From Candidatus Uhrbacteria bacterium (GTDB lineage Bacteria > Patescibacteriota > Patescibacteriia > 2-12-FULL-60-25): a stretch of DNA of 64,000 nt. Below, in pieces: positions 17,347 to 25,624 of the stretch (its first letter is position 1; each line of letters starts with the position of its first letter). The notes under the pieces were generated by a model, which had not been told where the DNA came from, ran no database searches, and was given only the letters and a program-made list of their open reading frames with translations. A program made the translations under genes and the position numbers. The DNA is taken from positions 361,884 to 425,883 of the forward strand of contig QEVR01000002.1 of assembly GCA_003576745.1 (NCBI GenBank), read 5' to 3'.

Positions 17347-17375
17347 TTGACGGCGTAGCCTGCTTCCGCTATGAT
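17347..17375 (+). promoter_or_regulatory. promoter of rplS
   Basis: TTGACG, 17-nt spacer, TATGAT; start of transcription near 17382, about 30 nt before the ATG, with a small CGCG-AAA-CGCG hairpin in the leader. Confidence 0.75.
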
Positions 17376-17410
17376 CCCGCCACGTAATACGCGCGAAACG
17401 CGTTCATGGT

Positions 17411-17926
17411 ATGGCACAAACACAGCAGTACCGGATCATTCAGCCGGCGGAAGTCGCAACCGGCATGGTCATCCGGATTCATCAGAAAATCGTCGAAGGA
17501 AGCTCCAAAGACGCCAAGGAGCGTATTCAGGTATATGAAGGACTCGTGCTGAATGTCCGAGGGAAAAGCCCGAATCGAACCATGACGGTCCGAAAAGTCT
17601 CAAATGGCGTGGGCGTGGAAAAAATCTTCCCCCTTCATCTGCCGAGCATCGAAAAAATCGAGGCCGTAAAACAGTATAAGACTCGCCGGAAGAATATCGC
17701 GGCAGTTGTCGCCAGCAAAAAACGCCTGAAGGAAGTCCCCATCAAACCCGCGCGGATGAAACCTGCGCCGGCCATCCCGCAGGAATCCGAACGTCTTTCT
17801 GCATCAGAAGAAGCATCCGATGGACCGACAGTATCGATAGCAGAAGCTCCTGCGGAATCCGCACCGGTCGAAAAAACGGAACAGGAATCGTCGGAGAATG
17901 GCACAGAGGAAAAACAGCCGGCATAA
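17411..17926 (+). CDS. rplS: 50S ribosomal protein L19 with C-terminal extension
   Basis: 171 aa. The L19 core spans ~1-117 (QVYEGLVLNVRGKSPNRTMTVRK in part, GVGVEKIFPLHLPSIEKIE, KTRRKNIAAV). Bacterial L19 is normally about 115-120 aa, so the last ~54 residues are an added Glu/Ser/Ala/Pro-rich acidic tail, probably disordered and surface-exposed on the 30S-50S interface side. In many bacteria rplS closes the rpsP-rimM-trmD operon; here it stands about 45 kb from trmD and has its own promoter and terminator. Confidence 0.95.
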   Translation: MAQTQQYRIIQPAEVATGMVIRIHQKIVEGSSKDAKERIQVYEGLVLNVRGKSPNRTMTVRKVSNGVGVEKIFPLHLPSIEKIEAVKQYKTRRKNIAAVVASKKRLKEVPIKPARMKPAPAIPQESERLSASEEASDGPTVSIAEAPAESAPVEKTEQESSENGTEEKQPA

Positions 17927-17941
17927 CCTACAGATACGGAT

Positions 17942-17966
17942 AACGCGGAGCAATGCTCCGCGTTTT
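17942..17966 (+). terminator. rplS terminator
   Basis: AACGCGGAGC-AAT-GCTCCGCGTT followed by TTT. Confidence 0.9.
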
Positions 17967-17981
17967 TGTTACGCTCCTACG

Positions 17982-18009
17982 TTGACATACGATTTTTCAT
18001 GCGTATGAT
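17982..18009 (+). promoter_or_regulatory. promoter of the 79-aa membrane protein gene
   Basis: TTGACA, 16-nt spacer, TATGAT. Confidence 0.75.
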
Positions 18010-18051
18010 ACAAGGCCACCCGTACGTTCCCCTCATACATCGGAAAAAACC

Positions 18052-18291
18052 GTGAACGACGAACCGGATCCCGGCAACGAACGCCCTGAACAGAACGCGG
18101 AGACCGTTTTGAGCTTCCTCCCTGTCCTTCTCCTCTTCGACGTTCCCGTCGCCTTCTGCATTGCCATCCCGCTCCGTATTCTGGTGAACCAGGGGGCCTT
18201 GCGCGATTCCGCCGGAATCCTCATCGGACTTTCCTGCTGCACCTTCATCATCGGCCTCATCGTCGCATACGAAACAGCCGTTCAGGATTGA
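18052..18291 (+). CDS. small two-helix membrane protein
   Basis: 79 aa with a GTG start at 18052. An acidic polar N-terminus (MNDEPDPGNERPEQNAE) is followed by two hydrophobic helices (~20-42 and ~54-74). The last helix has CCTFIIGLIVAYE. It is framed by its own promoter and a terminator only 8 bp after the stop, which supports the frame as a gene. I do not recognise the family. Confidence 0.7.
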   Translation: MNDEPDPGNERPEQNAETVLSFLPVLLLFDVPVAFCIAIPLRILVNQGALRDSAGILIGLSCCTFIIGLIVAYETAVQD

Positions 18292-18298
18292 ACCGCAT

Positions 18299-18326
18299 TA
18301 AAACGACCCCGTCTTCGGAGTCGTTT
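18299..18326 (+). terminator. terminator after the 79-aa gene
   Basis: AAACGACcCC-loop-GGAGTCGTTTT hairpin; may also serve the converging minus-strand gene. Confidence 0.75.
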
Positions 18327-18333
18327 TCTGTAT

Positions 18334-19203
18334 TTATTGAATGCTCTTGTCGACACCGATGCTCTGTACGCTGTTTCGGACGATATCCGGAACATAATCG
18401 AGCGAATTCGCTACGGGTTCGCCGAATTCATAATTGACGTAAAAGCTTTCGGGGATATCATCGATATATTGATTCCAGTTCGCGCCGAATATCCCCTGCG
18501 CCACGGACTCGTCCTTTAGCCATCGAAGGATCCCGCCGCGGCTCACCACATAGGTTTTTACGTCCGTCTGAAATTTAAGCATGCGCGTGCCCGGCCGGTA
18601 TGTCACGTTCCCGCCGATCGGAATAAGCGACATTTGATCGAGGGGAATAATTTTGACGTTTGAAAAACTTGGATACCATGTAAAATACGTTTTTTCGTTC
18701 GGAAAAACGTAACGTTTGCCGTCTTTCGCATAATAATACACGGCTGTGTCGCTCTGCGTGAGCGGATCTCCGTCATCGGGGATTTTAATGAGATCACCGT
18801 CATTTAACGCCACAGCGATGCCGCCGCTTACCGACAAAGCCGCCTGGCGCACCAGAGCCTGTCCGTCCACGATCGCGGTAAAAACGGATCCGCCCTTTTT
18901 GAGCGAAGTGATTTTGAATTTCGCGCGGCCGAAAAGATCCGTCACATTATTGAGGATGGTGATGGTGTCCTCGCTGCCGCGGCTCGACTGAAGCGTCACA
19001 TTCGCACCCACGACAGAACCCAAATTCATGTCCCGGAGAACCACGGTAACAATGGCATACTCAATCCCGTCGGCCTCGATCTCCGCTTTATCAATGCCGA
19101 CCGTTGAGTTTTGATAGTCGATTTGCGCCGCCAGCGCGAATGCGGGCGCGGCAAGGCAAACGGCTGCCACAAAAACACAGAGGCGTTTCAACATATGCGG
19201 CAT
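18334..19203 (-). CDS. secreted protein: Ig-like domain plus YVFPNEK module
   Basis: 289 aa. A cleavable signal peptide is clear (MLKRLCVFVAAVCLAAPAFA), with ATG 19203 or 19194 as start. Residues ~27-130 resemble an invasin/BIG-type Ig-like domain (ADGIEYAIVTVVLRDMNLG, GANVTLQSSRG, FGRAKFKITS). Residues ~153-265 are the module shared with the lipoprotein at 5847-7139: RYVFPNEKTYFTWYP, IGGNVTYRPGTRMLK, TYVVSRGGILRWL, DIPESFYVNY. No membrane anchor, so it is exported and free or loosely bound. It converges on the 79-aa gene and lies 49 bp downstream of uvrA. Confidence 0.8.
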   Translation of the reverse strand: MPHMLKRLCVFVAAVCLAAPAFALAAQIDYQNSTVGIDKAEIEADGIEYAIVTVVLRDMNLGSVVGANVTLQSSRGSEDTITILNNVTDLFGRAKFKITSLKKGGSVFTAIVDGQALVRQAALSVSGGIAVALNDGDLIKIPDDGDPLTQSDTAVYYYAKDGKRYVFPNEKTYFTWYPSFSNVKIIPLDQMSLIPIGGNVTYRPGTRMLKFQTDVKTYVVSRGGILRWLKDESVAQGIFGANWNQYIDDIPESFYVNYEFGEPVANSLDYVPDIVRNSVQSIGVDKSIQ

Positions 19204-19252
19204 TGTAACGCAGGTGCGTCTCCGAACAAAATGCCGATCTCGCGCCGTCCTC

Positions 19253-22144
19253 CTAGTCTTTCAGAACGGGCTTCAAATACACGGCGGTGAGCGAGCCTTT
19301 TTGCTTCGCTACCTGCTCCGGCGTCCCTTCGGCGATAATTTTTCCGCCGCGGATGCCGCCCTCCGGCCCCATGTCAATCACCCAGTCGGCGGATTTAATG
19401 ACGTCCAGATTATGTTCGATCACGAGAACGGTATTTCCCCTGTCCACGAGCGCCGACAAAACGCCCAAAAGCCGCTTGATGTCCTCAAAATGAAGCCCGG
19501 TTGTCGGTTCGTCCAGAATATACAATGTCCTTCCCGTTGCCCGGCGGGACAGCTCGGTTGAAAGCTTGACGCGCTGGGCCTCGCCGCCGGAAAGCGTCGT
19601 TGCCGGCTGACCGAGTTTGACATATCCGAGACCCACGTCATGAAGTACGGAAAGTTTTTCATAAATGAGCGGCTGGTCTACAAAAAACCGCCGCGCCTCT
19701 TCAACCGTCATTTCCAAAACGTCTGCAATGTTCTTGCTGCGCCAATGAATTTCGAGCGCCTCCTGATTGTACCGGCGTCCATGGCACTCGCTGCACTCCA
19801 CATATACATCCGGCAGGAACTGCATTTCAATCTGTACATACCCGTCGCCGCCGCACGCTTCGCAACGGCCGCCGCCTTTCACATTAAAAGAAAACTTTCC
19901 TGCGTCGAATCCGCGCATCTTTGCTTCGGGAATACCTGCAAAAAGATCGCGGATCACGGTAAATACCCCTGTATACGTAGCCGGATTGGACCGCGGTGTC
20001 CGTCCGATGGGCGACTGGTCTACAGAAACCACTTTATCGAGATGCTGGATGCCTTCGATTTTTTTGTGCGGACCCGGCAAATCTTTTGCATTATAAAAAT
20101 GAGCGGACATCGCCCGCGCGAGAATATCCAATACGAGCGTGGATTTGCCGGAACCCGACACGCCGGTGACGCAAGCCATGAGGCCGAGCGGGAGTTTAAA
20201 ATCGACATTTTTCAGGTTATACGCCGTTGCGCCGCGGACGACGAGCATTTTCCCGTTTCCGCTTCGCCGTTTTGCCGGCAATTCCAGCTCGCGCTTTCCC
20301 GTAAGATAAGCGCCGGTGAGCGACTCCTTGTTCCTCTTAATATCGCCGAGCGTGCCCTTGGCGATAATTTCCCCGCCGTATTCGCCCGCACCGGGGCCCA
20401 CATCCACCACGAAATCTGCCGCCTCCATGACGGCCTGATCATGCTCCACCACGATGACGGTATTTCCCAGATCGCGGAGACGCTTCATGGTATGAATAAG
20501 CTTATCATTGTCCCTCTGGTGCAGACCGATGGACGGCTCATCCAGAATGTAAATGACACCCGAAAGCTCCGCGCCAAGCTGGGCCGCCAAACGCACGCGC
20601 TGGGCTTCGCCGCCGGAAAGGGACATGGCGCTCCGGTCCAGCGTAAGATAATTCAACCCGACTTCGACAAGATTTTTGATGCGACGCTGGATTTCGCCCG
20701 ACAACTGATCCACGATAAGCCGTTCCCGTTCCGTAAAACCCAGAGGATCGTCCTTCCGCTCGTTTTTCACTCGCATGATTTTCGAGGCCTTCGCCTTTTT
20801 CGGACCGGTGCCGAGCGCGCGAAACCATGCCTCAAGGTCATCAAGCGGCATCATCACCAAATCGGCAATCGTGCGTTCCGCCATGGTGACGGAAAGCGCC
20901 TCGGTGCGCAAACGCCGACCTTCGCATACGGGACATGTCAGGACGCGCATGTAGGATTCGATTTCTTTTTGCACGTATTCCGAATCGGTTTGCCGGTATT
21001 TTTCTTCGAGCATCGCGAGAATGCCTTCGAACCGCATATCCTTCCCCCCGACGTCATAGGTTTCATCGCCGGTTCCATCCAAAATAATCTGAACGGCTTT
21101 TTTCGAAAGCGCATTTACCTCCTCGTGGATGGAAAATCCGTGCCGTGTACCCACGGCCTCGAGAAGCTTGAGATGCGATGTCTGGTTTCCGGCAATGCGC
21201 GTCCACGGTTTAATGGCGCCCTGCGCAATTGTCAGCCGGCCGTTCGGAATAACAAGTTCCGGTTCCAAAACGAGTTTCGTACCGAGACCGGTACAAGCGG
21301 CACAGGCGCCATGAGGCGAATTGAATGAGAACAGCCGCGGCTCGAGCGCGGGAAGGGAAACATTGCATGCCGCGCAATATAACGATTGCGAATACAGCGT
21401 TTCGTCGAGCGTGTCTTTGTCGAGGACGGCGAGAAGACCGTTCCCGAGTTCCAACGCCTGTTTAACGATTTCGAGCATGGACTCAATAACCATGGCGGCA
21501 TTGGCCTCGATGCTCGATATGACGACTTCGATGGTATGCGGAAGCTTTTTGTCCGGCTTCACCCGCAAAAGCTCGTCGATATCCACGAGCGTTCCGTCAT
21601 ACCGTACTTCGTGATACCCGGCGTTCTGCGCTGCCTGCAAAATCACTTTATGCTCTCCCCGCTGTTCCCGGACCATGGGCGCGAGAAGAACGAGGTTCGC
21701 CTTCTGCGATTGTTTCAGAATCTTTTCCGCGATTTCTCTGGGCGATTGTTCGGCCACTGGTTTGCGGCAGACGGGACAATGTGCCCGTCCGGCCCTCGCG
21801 AACAGGAGCCGCAGAAAATCATAGACTTCCGTAACCGTTCCCACAGTGGAACGCGGGTTATGCGAGCTGGACTTTTGATCGATGGCGACCGTGGGAGACA
21901 ACCCTGTAATCTCGTCCACGTCCGGCTTGTCCTGAAGCTCCAAAAACTGGCGGGCATAGGAGGACAGGCTCTCCATATAGCGCCGCTGACCCTCGGCATG
22001 GATGGTGTCAAAGGCGAGCGAGGATTTTCCGGAACCGGATAATCCGGTAATGACGATAAGCTTGTCTTTCGGAAGAGACAGCGAAATGTTTTTGAGGTTG
22101 TGGACGCGCGCCCCTTTGATGGAAATGGAAGTTGTCGGTGACAT
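19253..22144 (-). CDS. uvrA: excinuclease ABC subunit A
   Basis: 963 aa from ATG 22144, preferred over the ATG at 22159 because GAGG lies about 6 nt upstream. It is the DNA damage sensor of nucleotide excision repair. Two ABC ATPase halves are visible: Walker [17 protein letters not shown] near the N-terminus and [14 protein letters not shown] near 635; two signatures ([15 protein letters not shown] and [15 protein letters not shown]) and two Walker B/DEP motifs ([24 protein letters not shown]). Zinc-binding cysteines occur as [17 protein letters not shown], and [19 protein letters not shown]. Length is typical. uvrB and uvrC are not in the window. Confidence 0.98.
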   Translation of the reverse strand: MSPTTSISIKGARVHNLKNISLSLPKDKLIVITGLSGSGKSSLAFDTIHAEGQRRYMESLSSYARQFLELQDKPDVDEITGLSPTVAIDQKSSSHNPRSTVGTVTEVYDFLRLLFARAGRAHCPVCRKPVAEQSPREIAEKILKQSQKANLVLLAPMVREQRGEHKVILQAAQNAGYHEVRYDGTLVDIDELLRVKPDKKLPHTIEVVISSIEANAAMVIESMLEIVKQALELGNGLLAVLDKDTLDETLYSQSLYCAACNVSLPALEPRLFSFNSPHGACAACTGLGTKLVLEPELVIPNGRLTIAQGAIKPWTRIAGNQTSHLKLLEAVGTRHGFSIHEEVNALSKKAVQIILDGTGDETYDVGGKDMRFEGILAMLEEKYRQTDSEYVQKEIESYMRVLTCPVCEGRRLRTEALSVTMAERTIADLVMMPLDDLEAWFRALGTGPKKAKASKIMRVKNERKDDPLGFTERERLIVDQLSGEIQRRIKNLVEVGLNYLTLDRSAMSLSGGEAQRVRLAAQLGAELSGVIYILDEPSIGLHQRDNDKLIHTMKRLRDLGNTVIVVEHDQAVMEAADFVVDVGPGAGEYGGEIIAKGTLGDIKRNKESLTGAYLTGKRELELPAKRRSGNGKMLVVRGATAYNLKNVDFKLPLGLMACVTGVSGSGKSTLVLDILARAMSAHFYNAKDLPGPHKKIEGIQHLDKVVSVDQSPIGRTPRSNPATYTGVFTVIRDLFAGIPEAKMRGFDAGKFSFNVKGGGRCEACGGDGYVQIEMQFLPDVYVECSECHGRRYNQEALEIHWRSKNIADVLEMTVEEARRFFVDQPLIYEKLSVLHDVGLGYVKLGQPATTLSGGEAQRVKLSTELSRRATGRTLYILDEPTTGLHFEDIKRLLGVLSALVDRGNTVLVIEHNLDVIKSADWVIDMGPEGGIRGGKIIAEGTPEQVAKQKGSLTAVYLKPVLKD

Positions 22145-22194
22145 GTGGGCCTCATGCATGCTTGAAATGCAATGAACGCGAGGCTACCACGGAT

Positions 22195-22425
22195 TTTCAT
22201 ACGGGGCAAGGGGGAGGGAAGGGTAGCCATGGGCCGCGGGCCATGCGGGATGCACCATGCGGTATGCGGAAAGTGCGTAGTTGCGTAGTACGTAGTTGCG
22301 TAGGGGGAGCATAATTCTCCCCGAACTCCGTAACCCGTTCCCTTTGCCCTTAGCCCTTTGCCCTGTTCCCTTTTGCTCATTGCTTTACGGACATTTCACC
22401 TTTCCGCATTTTGCGCCGGGGTTGA
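22195..22425. repeat. composite intergenic repeat, copy 3 (inverted)
   Basis: Same vocabulary as the other copies but on the minus strand: GTGCGTAGTTGCGTAG, hairpin core GGGGGAG-CATAATT-CTCCCC, CCGTAACCCGTTCCCTTTGC, CCCTTAGCCCTTTGCCC. It lies just upstream of uvrA. Confidence 0.75.
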
Positions 22426-22546
22426 TGAGTTTTAAAGCCGCGCATGCGACATCGCCGATGTATGTACATGTACAAAACTGGCCGGCTGAACCTAGGCACG
22501 GCATCCTCGTTGCACCGCATGTCTGATCCTAAACGCAACCGGTAAT

Positions 22547-24511
22547 TTACCCTGACGCCTTCCCTTTGCAGAGTCCTGCAGCGACCGGGTCGGAAGGCGC
22601 ATTGGCATCGGACATCATAAAGTCGCATGTAATGGGGGCATCGCCGTTTATGGCGGCGCGCAATTCGTCGGCAGACCAGAATTTGAGCGGCTTCTTGGGG
22701 TCATCAACGAGGTTTCCCTGCTGATTGGCGCATGAAATAGCCTCGGCGATCTGCGTAAAATCCGTCGCCGTTCTTCCATCCGAATACCCGGGACCCTGTT
22801 TGGCGCTCCCGCGAACGCATTGCTGTTTGACGACTAGCAAATAATCATCTCCCGTAGGATCGAGAATCGGTTTGGAGGGTGTAAGCCCGCGATCATAGTA
22901 CTTCATGGCCAGCATGGCGCCGCGCAATCCTCCCTTTGTTGAACAAAAACTCTCGGCATCTTTTACGACATTTTCGGTGAGCGCAAAGGAGTAGTTCCGA
23001 AATCCGGTCTTGCGCGTGTCTGTGACTTCATTGCCCTGGAGACCCACGGCCTCAAATCTGTTTTGAAACGGCACTTTCATGCTTCCCTCGATGGCGGCGA
23101 CATCGTTATTTTGCGCGTAATTGCAGAAGAAAATAAGATACGCCTCTGTCGGACGACGAAAATCCATATAGGTGATCGACCCGGCGAAAACGGCCTTGCT
23201 GCAAACAAATTTTGCGCTTCTCTGTCCCCGGCATTCTATAGCTTCTCCGTCCGCGCAAGATTGGCAGAGCTCCCCCTTGGGACACACGTTTCCCTCGCAT
23301 GCGTCGGCAATGGGATTATTTTCCAAATAGTAAAATTTCCCGCATTCGGTTTTGTCGCCCGGGGTATTGAAATTGGCGGGATTGGCCGCGATCGTTTGAT
23401 ACGCGGGAACCTGAAGCCGATCTTCGCCGGCCAGCGCAAATTTTCCCGATCCGGCAATATCCTTGCAGAACTGGGTCTGAATGAACTGTATGGTGTTGAC
23501 CATGTACACCTTGAGCGGATTCAGCGTGAGCGTATTCGGATTAATCGTCCGCAAAATCGTCACCGCCCCGATGACGAGCAGCATGCCCACCACGGCATCG
23601 ATCATGTATTTTTTCCCCTGCTCGATTTTCGGCATGGCGCTTCCCACCAAATACAGAAATGCGCCGAAAATGAACATGACCGTGCTTATGACGGCGATGA
23701 CGGAAATGAGGTAGCGATAGGCGGTAATGACATAATTGGCCATTCCCTGCACCTGCGACACATTCCCGATTTTTGTATTGAGGGTGATAATCGGCTCCTT
23801 GGCATAACAGCGCCCCTTGCCGCTCGGGCATTCCGCATACGTTTCGAAAACACCGTCCTGCGTGCTGCATTCATCGGGACGAAAGCAGGTCATGTTCAGC
23901 GAAATTTGAGCGGCCGCGCCGGTTTGAGCCACAGACGGCGCGCTGCCGCCCGCCGTCTGGATGAGATACGGCAACGCTCCTGCGCATTTGGACGCGGTTT
24001 TCCTTGGCGCGCATGCCGCATCGCATTCTTCGCGGGTTACACCCTGCGCACTGCCCGCCACGCCGATTAACACGGGTGTTCCCTCCGCTTTTCCTGAACA
24101 ACCCTGCGATGTATCGCCTTCGGCGCATTCGCAATAGCATGCCGACGTTCTCAATAGCGGAAGCTTATTCTGATTCAATGGCCTATCGCGCAGATAGCTG
24201 ATGACGCCATCTGGCGGAGGCGTATGACCCTGCTTCAGGGTGACCAGGGGACCGGACAACTCAAAATTATCCTTCACATATTCCGCCCATTTGTCGTTGC
24301 GGCAGAATGTCGTGAACTCATTGCAATCGGCCTTGGCCGGCCCCTTGATTTCGCACCAGCCTTTTTCTGTGGCGAATTTGATTGCGCTGTAGATGTGCGG
24401 AATGGCATTCGGTTGCGCCCGCGCCGGCGACGGCGCGATGAACACCGCATATGCCAGCAAAAAAACCGCTGTTGCTGCCAAAACATGTACTGCGCGCAAT
24501 GCCCTCTTCAT
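22547..24511 (-). CDS. secreted cysteine-rich protein with VirB2-like double helix
   Basis: 654 aa with a signal peptide (AATAVFLLAYAVFIAPSPARA). I count 28 cysteines after it, in clusters such as ACYCECAEGD and LCQSCADGE. Midway (~265-330) lie two hydrophobic helices separated by a short charged loop (VISTVMFIFGAFLYLVGSA, PKIEQGKKYMIDAVVGMLL, VIGAVTIL), the layout of TrbC/VirB2-like pilins and of CPR proteins annotated as such. The flanking Cys-rich regions are predicted extracytoplasmic. The DsbA-like oxidase gene lies 2 bp upstream on the same strand, so disulfide formation in this protein is the likely reason for the pairing. An exact function in a pilus or secretion channel is inference. 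Confidence 0.75.
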   Translation of the reverse strand: MKRALRAVHVLAATAVFLLAYAVFIAPSPARAQPNAIPHIYSAIKFATEKGWCEIKGPAKADCNEFTTFCRNDKWAEYVKDNFELSGPLVTLKQGHTPPPDGVISYLRDRPLNQNKLPLLRTSACYCECAEGDTSQGCSGKAEGTPVLIGVAGSAQGVTREECDAACAPRKTASKCAGALPYLIQTAGGSAPSVAQTGAAAQISLNMTCFRPDECSTQDGVFETYAECPSGKGRCYAKEPIITLNTKIGNVSQVQGMANYVITAYRYLISVIAVISTVMFIFGAFLYLVGSAMPKIEQGKKYMIDAVVGMLLVIGAVTILRTINPNTLTLNPLKVYMVNTIQFIQTQFCKDIAGSGKFALAGEDRLQVPAYQTIAANPANFNTPGDKTECGKFYYLENNPIADACEGNVCPKGELCQSCADGEAIECRGQRSAKFVCSKAVFAGSITYMDFRRPTEAYLIFFCNYAQNNDVAAIEGSMKVPFQNRFEAVGLQGNEVTDTRKTGFRNYSFALTENVVKDAESFCSTKGGLRGAMLAMKYYDRGLTPSKPILDPTGDDYLLVVKQQCVRGSAKQGPGYSDGRTATDFTQIAEAISCANQQGNLVDDPKKPLKFWSADELRAAINGDAPITCDFMMSDANAPSDPVAAGLCKGKASG

Positions 24512-24513
24512 AC

Positions 24514-25299
24514 CTATTTCGGCTGGGCTTCCAAAAACTGATTCAGCACCAGGGTAAATGTTTTTTCATCCATGAGTCCCTGAAAGCGGACGCCGTTCAC
24601 GAAAAACGTGGGCGTTCCCTGCACGCCGGCGCGGCGTCCGTCGTCGACATCTTTATCGATTTTCCTGTCGTACGTGCGCGCCTCCATGCACGCGTCATAC
24701 TGCGCCATATCGACGTTCACGAATGTTGCAAGTTTGCGGAGATCGTCCGGGCTCATGTGTTCCTGATCCATGTACACGAGGTCATGAAAACGCCAGTAGG
24801 GATCCTGCCCCTGGGCGAGAATACAATTGGCCGCAAGCGCCGCATTTCTCGCATCGGGATGAATTTCTGAAACGGGAAAATCGCGTATCAAGAAATGCAC
24901 CTGATTCCCCATGGCGGCGATAACACGCCGCACGATGGGCGCCTGTTCCTTGCAGAACGGGCATTGGTAATCGGCAAACTCAATAACGGTAACGCGCGCG
25001 CTCCTGTTTCCAAGTTCCGGCGCCAGTCCCGCGGGGGTGAGCCGCTCGATATCCGCGGGTGTCACCTTGGCATTCGCGACATACGAAGAAAGGCTCGCCT
25101 GCATGCGGCGCGCATTCGGGTCCACGATGGCGCCGCTCTTCAGCCGAAGGTAATATCCGACGGTCAAATAGCCGAACCAGACTAGGGGCAGGAGAATCAA
25201 AAAACCGAGAACCGAGAACAGGATCAGCATGAGACGTTTACGCCGGGTTTTCCGAAGATCAAACTCGGCTGGAGCCGCGTCGTTCACGCGGATTATCAT
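24514..25299 (-). CDS. membrane-anchored DsbA-like thiol oxidoreductase
   Basis: 261 aa. A basic N-terminus (RKTRRKRL) and one membrane helix (~23-48) precede a DsbA/thioredoxin-4 fold outside the membrane. The active site is CPFC (Cys113, Cys116) after VIEFADYQ, and the cis-proline loop GVQGTPTFFVNG is present near residue 226. Enzymes of this type introduce disulfides into exported proteins. Its gene ends 2 bp before the 28-cysteine protein gene, its probable main substrate. The repeats of the surface protein at 41150 also need disulfides. No DsbB or VKOR partner is seen in the window. Confidence 0.9.
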   Translation of the reverse strand: MIIRVNDAAPAEFDLRKTRRKRLMLILFSVLGFLILLPLVWFGYLTVGYYLRLKSGAIVDPNARRMQASLSSYVANAKVTPADIERLTPAGLAPELGNRSARVTVIEFADYQCPFCKEQAPIVRRVIAAMGNQVHFLIRDFPVSEIHPDARNAALAANCILAQGQDPYWRFHDLVYMDQEHMSPDDLRKLATFVNVDMAQYDACMEARTYDRKIDKDVDDGRRAGVQGTPTFFVNGVRFQGLMDEKTFTLVLNQFLEAQPK

Positions 25300-25355
25300 A
25301 TCATGCGGCGGCTCCGTACGTCAGCGCGTGAAGAGACGCATCATGTCGGCCGCCG

Positions 25356-25384
25356 TTGACAAACGGGCCTGCCGGAGCTACCCT
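25356..25384 (+). promoter_or_regulatory. promoter of secG
   Basis: TTGACA, 17-nt spacer, TACCCT. The start site would fall near 25391, only about 9 nt before the ATG, so the mRNA would be almost leaderless. Confidence 0.6.
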
Positions 25385-25399
25385 CCCAGCACTTCATCT

Positions 25400-25621
25400 A
25401 TGCGGGAACTTCTGTTACCGATTATCCAAATGATCCTGTCGGTGCTGCTCGTGGCCGCTATTTTGCTGCAGCAGCGCGGTTCGGGCCTGGGCGCGGCGTT
25501 CGGCGGCGGCGGAGACGTATTCCGGACAAAACGCGGCGTTGAAAAAATCCTCCACTACGCCACCATCGGGCTGGCGATGCTCTTTTTCGGCAACGCCATT
25601 CTCACCGTTCTCCTGGCGTAA
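25400..25621 (+). CDS. secG: preprotein translocase subunit SecG
   Basis: 73 aa from ATG 25400. Two membrane helices flank the family motif LLQQRGSGLGAAFGGGGDVF, which is followed by RTKRGVEKILHYATI. SecG is the small auxiliary subunit of the SecYEG channel and helps SecA-driven export. The next gene starts 3 bp after the stop, so the two are co-transcribed. Confidence 0.95.
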   Translation: MRELLLPIIQMILSVLLVAAILLQQRGSGLGAAFGGGGDVFRTKRGVEKILHYATIGLAMLFFGNAILTVLLA

Positions 25622-25624
25622 TCC

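Noticed and set aside
19640-21328. A 562-codon plus-strand frame opposite uvrA
   Set aside because: Antisense shadow; the minus strand has complete UvrA motifs throughout.
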